A DNA stretch of 64,000 nucleotides from Dillenia suffruticosa (GCA_033439265.1 JAVTVX010000001.1:2001501-2065500); one strand, 5' to 3'; positions 26,080 through 38,365 are shown, numbered from the stretch's first letter. A program made the numbers and translations. The notes: generated by a model from the sequence alone, not told the origin.

Positions 26080-29000
26080 CTCAGAAACCACCAACCATGT
26101 AGTTTGAGATAGGAGCGCATATGTGGAGTTCTGTCGATTGAGTCCCCAAGCGATGAGACTGTACATAGGGAATGAAGCATTTGTGGTTGTGAAGGGGATT
26201 GGTACATGCAAGTTGGTGCTGCTAAGTAACCATGTCCTATATTTGCATAATGTGCTGTATGCTCCCGAAATTCAGTGGAATCTCATATCTGTCCTTTATT
26301 TAGATGGTTTACGATACTCTGTCATTTTCAGAAATTTGAGTATTTCTGTCATCTACGATAACTCTATTTTATGTACTGGTTTAGTCCATGATAAAATTTA
26401 TGCGTTGGATTTGGTTTCTTTTAATAAAATTTCTAATTTGTCTTCTATTGCGTATACATCTGATAACGTAGTTGATGATATTTCTATTTGGTATAGTAGA
26501 CTTGGCTACATAGGGCAAGAAAGAATGAACTGGTTAGCTACGAGTGGCTTGTTGGGCCTGCTAACCCGAATCGAGTTACCCTTATGTGAGTTTTGCCTAG
26601 TCAGCAAAGTGACGAGAATACCATTTAGAAAGACAATGAGGGCTGGGACCCCATTACAATTGATTTACTTCGATATTTGTGGGCCTATGAATGTGAGAGC
26701 CCAAAACGGAGCCACATATTTCATTACGTTCATAGATGATTACACGTGTTTCGGTTATGTCTACCTAATCTCGCATAAATCTGATGCATTAGATTGCTTT
26801 AGAAGGTTTATCAGCGGGTTGAAAACCAGTTAGACTTGAGAGTTAAAACTCTCAAGTCCGATCGAGGACGCTAGTATTTGTCTGAGGAGTTTAAAAAACT
26901 CTGTTTTGAAAAGGGTATTACGAGACAGTTGACTATTTCTACTACTCCCTAGCAAAACGGGGTAGCCGAGAGAAAGAATAGGACTCTGTTGGAGATGGTG
27001 AGATTGATGATGGCACAGGCCAATTTGGAAATCTCCCATTAGAGAGATGCATTGTTGACTGCTACCTATATTCTTAACCGTGTTCCAACCAAATCCGTAG
27101 TCAGTACACCATACGAGCTTTGGACAAAGAGATAGCCTGACTTTAGCTATTTGAGATCATGGGGTTGTGCCGCATACATTCACGATTCCTCGCACCCATA
27201 CGGCAAGTTAGGCCCGCAAGGAAAAAAATGTATTTTCGTGAGGTATTCCGAACATTCTAAGGGATATGTGTTCCTAAGTGAACGTACAGATGGTACGGTC
27301 TCCGAGATCGAATCTCGTAATGCTACGTTCCTGGAAAATGATTTCCCTAAAAGAGGCGAAATCGATCAAGACTTCACTTTTTATTAGATGGGTGAGCCTA
27401 ACGGCCCAATTGAGCCCAGCGGTGGGACCCAAGAGCTTGAAACGGATCTTGGTCCAAGTGGGAGTGACCCATCTCAAGGTGAGAAGGCTCCCCCTCCTCG
27501 TAGAAGTAGTCAGGGATATGTACCCTGACATCATTTTTCGATAGAGGATGAGATCCTCATCGTGACTTCTGAGGATGATGAAGAATCTCAGACCTTTAAG
27601 AAGGCTATCCAGAGTCGTATGAAAGACCAATGGCTAGAGGCCATGAAAGAGGAGATGGAATCATGAGGGTCAACGGGGTCTGGGACCTAGTTGACCTACC
27701 TGAGAATAGAAAGGCCATAGGGAACAAGTGGGTTCTCAAAATCAAAAGAAAGGCTGACAGATCGGTGAAGAGATGCAAAGCCTATCTAGTAGTCAAGGGT
27801 TATACACATACAAAGGACATTGACTACGAGGAGACTTTTTCTCCGTAGTCAAATTTATATCGATCCGTTTACTCTTGGCGATTGTCGCAAGCATGGATCT
27901 AGAGTTGTATCAGATGGATATAAAGACCGCTTTCCTTAACGGAAACCTAGATGAGGAGATCTATATGGAGTAGCCATCTGGATTCGTTCTAGTAGGTCAT
28001 GAGGATAAGGTCCGTCGACTTCAGAAATCGATATATGGCCTAAAACAATCATCCAAGCGGTGGTATCTAAGATTTCACGAGGAGTTGATATCTTATAGTT
28101 TTACAATGATCGAGGAGGATCATTGTGTTTATCTGATACGATTTAATGACTCTTTTGTGATCCTGTCCATATATATAAATGATATAATGTTGGCTGGGAA
28201 TAACATTCAGTATCTGATGACGATAAATACATGGTTGTAATCGAGATTCGACATGAAAGACATGAGTGAAGTTGAGTTCATCCTTGGAGTTAAGATCCAG
28301 AGAGATCGATTGAGAAGAATGTTGGCTCTTTCACAAGAGACCTATATTAAGAAAATCTTCGAGCACTTTGGGATGAGTGATTGTAATCCCATTGATACTC
28401 CAATCATCAAGTGTGATGGTTTGAGTTTTGAGATGTACTCGAAAACTCAGAAAGAAATAAGGGAGATGCGTAAAATCCCTTATTCCAGCACAGTGAGAAG
28501 TCTGATATACGCAATGTTATGTACATGACCAGACATATGTTACGCAGTCGGTCTGGTGAGTAGATATCAATCAAATCCTGAAAGGGGTCACTGGAGAGCA
28601 GTGCAAAAGATTTTTAGATATTTCAAGGGAATTGCGAGCCACTCCTTGTGCTATGGGAGAGGTGATTTGCGCCTTATAGGATATTCAGACGCCGACTAGG
28701 GCGGTGATTTAGATAAATGTAAATCGACATCAGGTTTTGCCTTCTTGCTCAATGGTGGTGTCATTTCTTTGAGCAGGAAGAAGTAGACATGTGTAGCTTT
28801 ATCTACGATGGAGGCTGAGTTCGTGGCTTGCTTAGTCGTAGTTCAGGAGAGTGTTTTGTTCTGGAAACTATTAGATGACTTAGGGGTTATGGCTGATAGT
28901 GGGAGGTCAGTGATGATCTACTGTGATAATCAGGTTGCTATCGCCTACACTCGAGACCCTAAGTATCATAGTAGGACCAAACACATCGACACCAGATAAA

Positions 29001-29163
29001 ATTTTGTTAGAGACATCATCGAGAAAGGTGAAGTGACCGTCAAGTACATCTCGATACATAACATGGTGGCTGACCCCTTCACCAAACCTATCACTAGAGA
29101 TTCATTTATAGCACATAGAGAGTCATTAAGTTTGGGAATATTTTCATTTTTCTCATTGTACTA
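26080..29163 (+). pseudogene. Copia pol: protease, integrase, reverse transcriptase, RNase H (broken)
   Basis: Protease remains are near 26090-26130, with the expected tryptophan and aspartate region damaged. The pre-integrase zinc motif follows (about 26485-26630): IWYSRLGYIG has tyrosine in place of both histidines, while CEFC is intact. The integrase core has DICGP and DDYT and, after stops, QNGVAERKNRTLLEM (about 26945-26995). Reverse transcriptase runs from about 27620 with WVLKIKRKADR and ends its active site as YIND (28172-28183) instead of the usual YVDD. RNase H at about 28680-29160 has DAD, TMEAEFVAC and DNQVAIAY. Stops are scattered; several stand where tryptophan, glutamine or arginine codons are expected (for example near 27041, 27135, 27973, 28698 and 28785). 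Confidence 0.88.
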
Positions 29164-30288
29164 AATTAACGATGTAATACTTATTATATTTATATATGAT
29201 TTTGTACATTATTCAGTCACACTTAAAATTATTTTGCTTTAAATAATGCACTTATTTATATCATGTATATTTTTGATGTGATAAAATATATGTCAGACAG
29301 ACATGGTCGACTCTTTCACAGGAGCGATCACCTCCAGCTCTGAGTGAGTGGAGATGAGACGGTTTCTAGTCGTAAAAGGCATTGAAAGTGGCCCAATTAG
29401 AACAAAAGTCGCCCTGATACGTGTTCAAGATGAGGTCATTTGAGATATGACCGACATGGAAATACCCATATCCATATTGCTTGTGAGTAATCAGACTTGA
29501 GATCTCAGATATCACTTGCAATAGTCATATTGTCTCTGAAATACTCTCACTGAGATCTCTGAGTAGAGTTTTATGTGTACACTGAGTTCCGTATCTGCAC
29601 AATATTAGAGAAATCTGACATATACCATTCTGAGAAATGAGAGATTAACACTGTGACACGCGTTTCATACCACGTGTGATAGACGACTAGGGATAGTGGA
29701 AGCAATTACATGAGACGATGATCTAGTCATGATCTCCGTTCCCACTGTGTGAGACCCGAGATTCATTGGGTGGGATCTCTGGTACCCATATTTTACTTTC
29801 GACTGTTTCTAGAAATCTTGATTCAGTGTTTGCTACTTTAGTTTGTTTACCTATGGTCCGGAAGATAAATTGAGATGTAAGGGACAAGTTTAGGAAAGTA
29901 GCTGAATTGAGGTCTATGGATTCAAGTTTGGAAAAGGAAGACCAATCTACATTATATCGTTGTGTTGTATTCACCGACCGGTCTGTTACGTATATCTACG
30001 TTGGGATACGAACATAATAGTGAATACACATATGAGTACATAATCGGGATCACTTTCGATGAGGAAAATTGCTCGAAAGATGTAATTGTGTTGAGTCAGG
30101 GATACAGCGAGATATTTTTTTTATTAACGGCGACTCCTCGAGCATCCTAACAGGTGTATCGAGAACTCTTTATTTGCAGGTGTACTCGCCAGTCGTACGA
30201 CACCCAATCTAGTATGAAAATCCAATAGGGTGATATAGGAGATCGCATAAATTATGATCTCGTGACGGATGAAAATGCTCTCGTGTGC
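29164..30288 (+). other. Long 3' internal non-coding region of the Copia element
   Basis: About 1.1 kb separates the RNase H end from the polypurine tract, much longer than the few tens of bases usual for simple Copia elements. It has balanced composition and no sense-strand open frame that I recognise. An antisense frame of 83 codons (29723-29974, minus) is open and stays open in the duplicated copy at 32549-32800. Confidence 0.6.
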
Positions 30289-30298
30289 AAGTGGGAGA
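30289..30298 (+). promoter_or_regulatory. Polypurine tract
   Basis: AAGTGGGAGA sits directly before the TG of the 3' LTR. This is the usual plus-strand primer of plant Copia elements. The same sequence precedes the duplicated LTR at 33126. Confidence 0.9.
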
Positions 30299-30779
30299 TG
30301 AAAAAATTAATGGCCACGTGGAGCATCTTTCCATGTTTGGAAAATGAGAATTTTCTAACTTTCCATATTCATAAATAGTAACTGATGAGATTTGAATTTC
30401 CTACCATGTGTGGTAACGGAAGGATATAGAAACTAGGGCAAACCCTAGGTATTACTACCATATTGTAAAAACAATTGTGTAGAGGCACAATTGAGAAAAT
30501 AAAGAGAATAATATCCTCTTGAGAGAGAGTACTAAAGAAAATTCTGTGTAGAGAATTTGTTCCGTATTTTGTCACCAGATTTCGATTGCGGTGTTGTGGT
30601 GCTGCGGTGATAGCTCGAGTTTTGTGATCATCATTCCGACGGCGAGGTCGTTGGATCGAGATTCGTGATTCTCTGGATTTTTGCGATCTACTCTTTAAGA
30701 TATACCCGAAAATCTTAATTTTTTATAATTCTGAAAATTACGTACACTTCCGCATGTGTATGTGCATATAAATCCAACA
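30299..30779 (+). repeat. Copia 3' LTR (unit A)
   Basis: Begins TGAAAAAATTAATGG and ends ATCCAACA, followed by the target duplication AAAAG. It carries private transitions not shared with the 5' LTR or with the LTR at 33126 (for example ATATAGAAACTAG where the other two read ATATGGAAATTAG). Confidence 0.92.
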
Positions 30780-31451
30780 AAAAGAAATAAAAAAAAAAAG
30801 AGGAAAATGCCTTCTAATAATTTTATAAAAATTTACTATCACGATAATTTTCTTTGGGCAAAGTTTAAGAATTCCCTATTAGATGACTCAAAAACTAAAT
30901 TCTGAATAGCATTATTATGAAAAATTTTTAATAAAATAATATCTAAATGTCATTGAGAGATTGAGTTTTTCAAAATATCTAATAGAAAGGGAAAATAAAG
31001 TACAAGCACGCATCGTCTAGCAATAGGGCATTTGTCTGTTCCTAAAGTAATAACCTATTGGTCACAATCTTCGTCTTTTAACTTTATCATTCAACATTCA
31101 AATCATTGTGTAAAAAGAAAAATAATGTACCTGTGCATTCGTCTAACTTCTTTTAGAGAGTAATTCCAATTCTAGTTATTTCAATATATCTATTGATTGT
31201 ATAGAGAATCGGTTATATTACGTTACTTTGAACTAATTGTTCTCCTATTGAATATTATTAAAAAAAAAAAAAAAGAAAGACGAGGAGTTTCCAATGGAAG
31301 ACACTACTTCAAAAGTGGAAAGAGCCTCCGGTGGGAATGGAAACCGAAAAAAGGAGAATTGACTGCCACAAGGAAAAAGAGAAAAAAATAAAAAGAAAGA
31401 AAAATTAAGGATAAAATATCATATCATAGTTTAAATAGTATATAGTTTTTT

Positions 31452-31626
31452 TATTTTTTTTAACATGACCATCGATATTCAGAAATTCAATTATTTCGAT
31501 TCAAACAGGTATAAGATCTAATTAAGGAGTTGATTCTCCCAACACCTATTTTTCTATTTTCAATATTCGAATTCAAGATTTCAGTTAAGAAATTTTAATA
31601 TCTTATCATTAAACTTACAACCCATT
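31452..31626 (-). mobile_element. tRNA-like SINE (in unit A flank)
   Basis: On the minus strand it has a tRNA-like head with a B-box-like GAATTCGAATATTG, a body, and the family 3' end followed by an A-rich tail (T-rich at 31452-31461 on plus). The 13-mer TATATAGTTTTTT at 31439-31451 and again at 31627-31639 fits a target duplication. A duplicated copy lies at about 34315-34492. Confidence 0.55.
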
Positions 31627-33125
31627 TATATAGTTTTTTAAATATTAAAACATATCTCTTCATTTTGAAAATTTTGATGCTTTTATCCTTTTAGATAAAA
31701 CCATGGCATTTAAAAAAAAATATATCGGACTCAAGCATTTAAAACTGTACTTTTTTTTTTAAATACAGTCTAAAATTTGAGAATTTCTAATTTATTTTTA
31801 AAAATATATATATATATTAAGCACACATAATAAAGTTATATAGCATTGCATAAGAACAGAAATTTCATAAAACTTATAAAAAAAAACAAAGAAAAAGGAA
31901 AAATAGTGGCTATGACTCTCACATTCTCAATTAACTAAGTATAGAGAGTCATTGAGTTTGGGAATATTTTCATTTTTCTCATTGTACTAAATTGACGATG
32001 TGATACTTATTATATTTATATATGATTTTGTGTATTATTCAGTCACATTTAGAATTATTTTACCATAAATAATGCACTTATTTATATCATGTATATTTTT
32101 TATGTAATAAAATATATGTCAGGTAGGTATGGTCGATTCTCTCACACGAGCGACCACCTCCAGCTCTGAGTGAGCGGAGATGAGACGGTTTCTAGTTGTA
32201 AGAGGCATTGAGAGTGGCCCAGTTGGAACAAAAGTTGCCCTGATACGTGTTTAGAATGAGGTCATTTGGGATATGACCGAAATGGAAATACCCACATCCA
32301 TATTGTTTGTGAGTAGCCAGACTTGAGATCTCGGATATCACCAGCAATAGTGATATTGTCTTTGAGATACTCTTTCTGAGATCTCTGGGTAGAGTCTTAT
32401 GTGTAGACCGAGTCTCGTATCTACATAGTATTAGAGAAATCTGATATATGTCCTTCTGAGAAATGAGAGATTAACACTATGACACGCATTTCATACCGCG
32501 TGTGATAGACGACTAGGGATAGTGGAAGAAATTACATGAGACGATCATCTAGTCATGATCTCCATTCCCATTGTGTGAGACCCGAGATCCATTGGGTGGG
32601 ATCTCTGGTACCCTTATTTTACTTTCGATTGTTTGTAGAAATCTTGATTCAGTGTTTGCTATTTTAGTTTGTTTATTTATGGTCCGAAAGATAAATTGAG
32701 ATTTAAGGGATAGGTCTAGCAAAGCAGTTGAATTGAGGTCGATGGATTCAAGTTTGGGAAATGAAGACCAATCTACATTATATCGTTGTGTTGTATTCAC
32801 TGATCGGTCTGTTACGTATATCTACGTTGGGACACGAACATAATAGTGAATACACATATGAATACATAATGGGGATCACTTTCAATGAGGAAAGTAGTTC
32901 GAAAGATATAATTGTGCTAAGTCAAGGATATAGCGAGATATTTTTTTTTATTAACGGTGACTCCTCAAACATTCTAACAGGTGTATCGAGAACTCTTTAT
33001 TTGCGGGTGTATTCGCCAATCGCACGACACCCAATCTAGTATGAAAATCCAGTAGGGTGATATAAGAGATCGGATGAGTTGTGATCTTGTGACGGATGAA
33101 AATGCCCTCGTGTGCAAGTGGGAGA

Positions 33126-33606
33126 TGAAGGAATTAATGGCCACGTGAGGCATCTTTCCATGTTTGGAAAATGAGAATTTTTCCACTTTCCATATTCATA
33201 AATGGTTACTGATAAGATTTGAATTTCCTACCATGTGTGATGACGGAAGGATATGGAAATTAGGGCAAACCCTAGGCATTACTACCATATTGTAAAAACA
33301 ATTGTATAGAGGCACAATTGAGAAAACAGAGAGAATAATATCCCCTTGAGAGAGAGCACTAAAGAAAATTCTGTGTAGAGAATTTATCCCGTATTTTGTC
33401 ACCGGATTTCGATTGCGGTGTTGTGGTACTGCGGTGATAGCTCGAGTTCCGTGGTTATCATCCCGACAGCGAGGTCGTTGGATCAAGATTCGTGATTTCT
33501 TGGATTTTTGTGATCTACTCTTTAAGATATATCCAAAAACTCTAATTTTTTATAATTCTGAAAATTACGCACACTTCCACATGTGTATGTGCATATAAAT
33601 CTAATA
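33126..33606 (+). repeat. Third Copia LTR (inside duplication unit B)
   Basis: 481 bases aligned with both other LTRs. It is preceded by the same polypurine tract and followed by the same host flank as the 3' LTR. It is therefore a duplicate of the 3' LTR and not a separate solo LTR insertion. Confidence 0.9.
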
Positions 33607-34314
33607 AAAAGAAATAAAAAAAAAAAGAAAAGGAAAATGCCTTCTAATAATTTTATAAAAATTTACCATATGGTGGTTTATAAAAATTTACTACCAAGAT
33701 AATTTTTTTTTTGGGCAAAGTTTAAGAATTCCCTATTAGATGACTCAAAATCTAAATTCTGAATAGCATTATTATGAAAAAATTTTAATAAAATAATATC
33801 TAAATGTCATTAAGATGATTGAGTTTTCCGAAATATCTAATAGAAAGGGAAAATAAAGTACAAGCATGCATAGTCTAGCAATAGGGTATTTGTCTGTTCT
33901 TAAGAATAATCTAATGATCATAATTTTTCTCTCTTAATTTTAATATTCAGGGTTCAAATTATTGTGTAAAATAAAAATAATGCATCCGTGCATTCGTCTA
34001 ACTTCTTTTAGAGAGTAATTCCAATTCTAGTGATTTCAATATATCTATTGATTGTATAGATAATGGGTTATATTACGTAACTTTGAACTAATTGTTATCC
34101 TATTGAATATTATTAAAAAAAAAAAAAGACGAGGAGTTTCCGATGGAAGACACTACTTCAAAAGTGGAAAGAGCCTCCAGTGGGAATAGGAACTGAAAAA
34201 AGGAGAATAGATTATATTCTCTCTGCCACAGGGAAAAAGAGAGAAAAATAAAAAAGAAAGAAAAAGATTAAGGATAAAATATCATATCATAGTTTAAATA
34301 GTATATAGGTTTTT

Positions 34315-34492
34315 TATTTTTTTAACATAACTGCCGATATTCAAAAAGTCAATTATTTCGATTCAAACAGGTGTAAAATCCAATTAAGGAGTTGATTCTC
34401 CCAACACTTATTTTTTTATTTTCAATATTCGAATTCAAGATTTCAATTAAAAATTTTTAATTTCTTATCTTTAAACTCACAACCCATTTATA
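34315..34492 (-). mobile_element. tRNA-like SINE, duplicated copy in unit B
   Basis: The counterpart of 31452-31626 carried along by the tandem duplication. Same order of tail, body and B-box-like head, with point differences. Confidence 0.5.
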
Positions 34493-34853
34493 TAGTTTTT
34501 TAAATATTAAAACATATCTCTTCGTTTTGAAAATTTGGATGTTTTTATCCTTTTAGATAATACCATGGCATTTAAAAAAAAATATATCGGACTCAAGCAT
34601 TTAAAACTGCACTTTTTTTTAAATACAGTCTAAAATTTGAGAATTTCTAATTTATTTTTTAAAAAATATATATATACTAAGCACACATAATAAAGTTATA
34701 TAGCATTGCATAAGAACATAAATTTCATAAAACTTATAAAAAAAAGAAAAAAGAAAAAGGAACAACAGTGGCTATGACTCTCACATTCTCAATTAACTAA
34801 GTAAATACTTGTAGAACATGTTTACACTAACATTATACGGATAAACGATTACG

Positions 34854-34859
<6 letters not shown>

Positions 34860-34926
<67 letters not shown>
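34860..34926. repeat. Compound (AT)n-(GA)n microsatellite
   Basis: About 30 bases of alternating AT, then GTAT, then about 30 bases of GA. Confidence 0.85.
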
Positions 34927-34929
<3 letters not shown>

Positions 34930-35839
34930 AGACAAAGGTTTACTGATAATTGAAAAATGATTATGGTATATAATAAAATGATATATATATTTGTGAGTGT
35001 ATATATAGGGTTTCTTTAAAGGAAATGTGATGTGAGAGGAAACATTTGCATCTTCACCAAAAAAAAAAAAAGGAAACATTTGCAGACAATTTTGGGACTG
35101 CAAGTCAAGCATGGACCATAGAATTGGAATCCTCCCCCACCCAATATAGTAATATAAAAGAGGACAATCTTTTAGCAAAGTTGATGGATTGGGAAAAAAA
35201 AAGAAAAGCTATGATAGGCAAAGCCATTTTCTCTAATCATTGGTATGGGAAAACAAGCTCTATCTAGCTAGAAGAGCTTCAGCCTTCTTTGTCTTCTTGC
35301 CCTTCTCATAGTAGGGGAATAAACTTGATTCAGATTCTCCTCTCTCATTTGGGTTTATTCAACTTCTAATTAGTATTTAATTATTGCCCATAGTCTTTTG
35401 CTGGAATATAGTTTGTTGGATTATGGGGTGTAATTGTAATTCACCATTTTTTATTTTCTTGGGTCTTTCTATCCCATAGAAAAGCCTCTAGTTAAAAAGA
35501 AAGCAAAGGATTCGAGCAGTCATCTTATGATCTAAGCGGGATAAAAAGAAAAAGAAATAAAAAAAAAGGAGAGAATAGATAGATCAGCGGTCGAGATTCT
35601 GCCCGTTCACTTAAAGGAATTAGAAGATGATGAGGTAATTCTCTCTTTCTTTTTCTTTCTATTTTGAGGGGAGGTAATCAATTAATTTATAGGATCGATC
35701 CCAATTCCCTTGGAGACAAATTTGGTTTGTAGCAGTAATAGTGGAAGGTGATGTCAAGTAAGCACTTCAATGAAAACCTAGTGGGAAGCCTTTTAACGAT
35801 TTTGAAGGCATTTCACCTTAATGCATAGAATTAGAGGAA

Positions 35840-35841
<2 letters not shown>

Positions 35842-35933
<92 letters not shown>

Positions 35934-35946
35934 GATGATGATGATG
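35842..35946. repeat. (GA)44 microsatellite followed by (ATG)n
   Basis: About 88 bases of uninterrupted GA pass into about six GAT/ATG trinucleotides. It is the longest simple repeat in the window and gives rise to spurious Arg-Glu and Leu-Ser frames. Confidence 0.92.
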
Positions 35947-36382
35947 TGTGACATTGTAATGGGAAGATTTATAAAATTGATACACAATACTCCATCAGCC
36001 CACTTGATAAATAATTATTGTAAAATATACTATCATGTTAATGATGATGAGGATTGAATTTGACCCAAAAATGGTAAGATGTAATTAAGAAAGAAAGATA
36101 ACAAAAGAAGCAGTGTCATGTTGATAGTGATTAGTGTTAATCATCAAAAGAAACACTTGAAGGTTGTTTTCAAAACTATTAATTTAACACAAATCTTGTC
36201 TATGTTTGATTAGTAAAGCTAACAGTTGATGCTGTCGATGCGATGTGATGTTTAATCATACTTAATTTCACACTAATTGCGATTAAGAGAAATGTAAGCA
36301 AGCACAATGCAAAACTAACCAAATAAGTTAGGACTAGAGGTAAGGTTTACTTCTAACTTTTTGGGTGTTTTTTCGAATATAT

Positions 36383-36385
<3 letters not shown>

Positions 36386-36450
<65 letters not shown>
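36386..36450. repeat. (CT)n microsatellite
   Basis: About 65 bases of uninterrupted CT, about 450 bases downstream of the long GA tract and in the opposite sense, so the two tracts could pair as an inverted repeat. Confidence 0.92.
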
Positions 36451-36452
<2 letters not shown>

Positions 36453-36790
36453 ATCCCCAAAATTCCTAAAATTCAAGGCCAACCATGCCAAAATTCCCAA
36501 GGAATTTTAGCCCTACCCTTAGTGAATGAAGCCAAATATCTTATGATATCTTTTGGCTAGTAATAATTCCTCCACTCTACCTTCGTTAGCAATAAAGTTT
36601 TATCATTGTTATTTTTTAACGACATTATTGAGAACTACTTGTCGCATGTCACAAGATTACTCGTGATCAAGGAGAGTGAAATATCATTTATCATTGATAC
36701 ACACAGCTCTATACTCCTATGAGTTCGCCATTCAATACTTACTATCTTTCATAAGATGAGACAATAAAATGATCTGACGATCTAATAATT

Positions 36791-36979
36791 TTTTTTTGTA
36801 TTTGAATTAATCGTTATCCGGAATCATATTTTGAATAATCCGACCCAAATTGTTATTAAATCAATCCTCTTTGAGGGAGAACTTTCTCAACTTAATTCCT
36901 TTCATTTTCAAGATTCGAACTCAAGTTTTGATTAAAAAATTTAGTATTCTTCTACTGTATCAGCCGTCCGTCCGTTGCT
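36791..36979 (-). mobile_element. tRNA-like SINE with 18-bp target duplication
   Basis: TCTGACGATCTAATAATT at 36773-36790 and TCTGACAATCTAATAATT at 36980-36997 differ by one base and bracket 189 bases. On the minus strand the insert starts with a tRNA-like head (ACAGTAGAAGAATAC as A-box-like region, GAGTTCGAATC as B-box), continues with a body holding TCGGATTATTC-type sequence, and ends in an A-tail (T-run from 36791). Head, TSD and tail together are the hallmarks of a SINE. Confidence 0.75.
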
Positions 36980-37988
36980 TCTGACAATCTAATAATTACA
37001 TAAGAGAGAATGACTTAGAAAGTAAGGGATGGCAAGAGGATCTCCAAAGTCCGACAGCCCCGCACTTTGAATTTTTCCTAGTGTACATAATATACCTCTT
37101 CAATACCCTAAAGTTAAACAAATCTATAAATTTATCGTCATCTAATTGTATTGGTTAGCTTTGAAAAGTAGATTAGTTGTTTGTTATCTTCCTTTTGCAG
37201 GACTCACTTTCTATTAAAATATAGAGGGATTCCAAGACCCCTTGTACCATAGCGGAATAATGGTCTTGTTTCATGCCAAACACATCTCAACTACCAATTA
37301 ATATATAAATTAATGTTGATATTGACCATATAAGTTATATATATATATATATATATAGCTTTTGTTTATATTCCCAATCCTATAATTTTGAATTTCTAAT
37401 CAATAACTCTCCTCTCGACGGCTTTAACATCACTATAGAAGTTAATCGAATTGCTATTTTTCATAGTCAAAATAACCAAATTTTCTAATAAGATAAAATA
37501 GTAAGTTTTTGTACTGACCCGATTATTACATAAAATTAGGTGAAAGCAAGTTATTCTCTTTTTATAGTAAGTTTATATCTATATATATAATTCGAATTCA
37601 AAATCTTGTCTAAAAGTACTAGTGTCCCCATACTAGACTAGCTAGGTGTTGGTAATAATTCTTTTTTATAAGAGCAGAGATTTGCTATTCTTCAAAATTG
37701 CTAAATAATCTCTATAAACATAATTTTATTTTTGATTTTATACCAATTAGAACTAACATTCATACCATTTTAGGGTCATGCAGTGACCTTAAAAAAATTC
37801 TAGCATTTTTCTATGAGAGAATTATAGCTAAAATAGCTCAATTTATTAATATTGATTTGAATCACAAATTGTCTTGTGACTCATATATCTATCCTTTTTT
37901 TTTTTCATTTTTATTATAAGATATCAATTATCTATCCTTGGCTAGAAATAATTTAATTTCTTATATTCCCTTAACACTCCTAATATTG

Positions 37989-37998
37989 CTATATAAGG
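37989..37998 (+). promoter_or_regulatory. Possible TATA box of the GRAS gene
   Basis: CTATATAAGG is a good match to a plant TATA box, about 410 bases before the ATG at 38407. The AT-rich setting makes chance matches common. Confidence 0.25.
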
Positions 37999-38365
37999 TA
38001 GGGCAGCTAATGTAATATTTAATTATCCTGCAACCAAAATTTTTATTTTTTATTTTTTATTTTTTTTAGTGCATAAGTAATAAATTATTGCCCACTTTCT
38101 ATAATGTTCCAAATGTCGCCATCCACAAAGGTTGCATATTGTTTTTATGCACTCAGACATGGCCTGGCATTTTAGATTAATACTAATAACATTTAATTAT
38201 TGCAAAATTAATATGGGAAACAAATAAAAAATTACACCATAATAGAAGTTGGCAAAAGAAAAGGATTGGCCTGGTACATGGGTGGATGAAGTTTCAAAAG
38301 CAAATCAAAAGGCCTTTTGTACTTGTCCATCTCGGTCTATCTCAAAACTCTCTCTTCAACTCTAA

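Larger units (their letters stand above)
24258..30784 (+). mobile_element. Full-length Ty1/Copia LTR retrotransposon with 5-bp target duplication
   Basis: The element body is 24263-30779 (6,517 bases). It is bracketed by the direct repeat AAAAG at 24258-24262 and 30780-30784. In order it has a 479-bp 5' LTR, a primer-binding site complementary to initiator tRNA-Met, a GC-rich leader, gag, protease, integrase, reverse transcriptase and RNase H, a long 3' untranslated stretch of about 1.1 kb, a polypurine tract and a 481-bp 3' LTR. Integrase before reverse transcriptase assigns it to the Copia superfamily. The polyprotein is interrupted by many in-frame stops and altered catalytic residues, so it cannot act on its own. 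Most lesions look like C-to-T or G-to-A changes, as expected for an old, methylated copy. LTR divergence is visible throughout and also suggests some age. Confidence 0.93.
29116..31941 (+). repeat. Tandem duplication unit A (Copia 3' end plus 3' flank)
   Basis: The unit starts inside the last codons of the Copia RNase H region (TAGAGAGTCATT), includes the 3' non-coding region, the 3' LTR, the target duplication and about 1.16 kb of host flank, and ends at CTAAGTA. Unit B repeats the whole series in direct order immediately afterwards. The two are about 90-95 percent identical by eye, with small indels. Confidence 0.9.
31942..34803 (+). repeat. Tandem duplication unit B
   Basis: Repeats 29116-31941 in direct orientation. 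The junction reads CTAAGTATAGAGAGTC, joining the flank end (CTAAGTA) to the retrotransposon interior (TAGAGAG) with one or two bases of overlap. It contains a third LTR at 33126-33606, ending in CTAATA instead of CCAACA, and the post-LTR AAAAG. Beyond 34803 the sequence is unique. Unit B also carries an extra 30-odd bases near 33665-33700, a local repetition of an ATTTACCAT/ATTTACTAC stretch. Confidence 0.9.

Noticed and set aside
33126..33606. Independent solo LTR insertion
   Set aside because: It is preceded by the same internal sequence and followed by the same host flank as the 3' LTR, so it is part of a tandem duplication.
35821..36057. Arg-Glu repeat protein and its antisense Leu-Ser frame
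   Set aside because: Direct translation of the (GA)44 microsatellite.
36890..36980. tRNA gene on the minus strand (GAGTTCGAATC B box)
   Set aside because: No cloverleaf or acceptor stem; the flanking 18-bp duplication and A-tail show a SINE.
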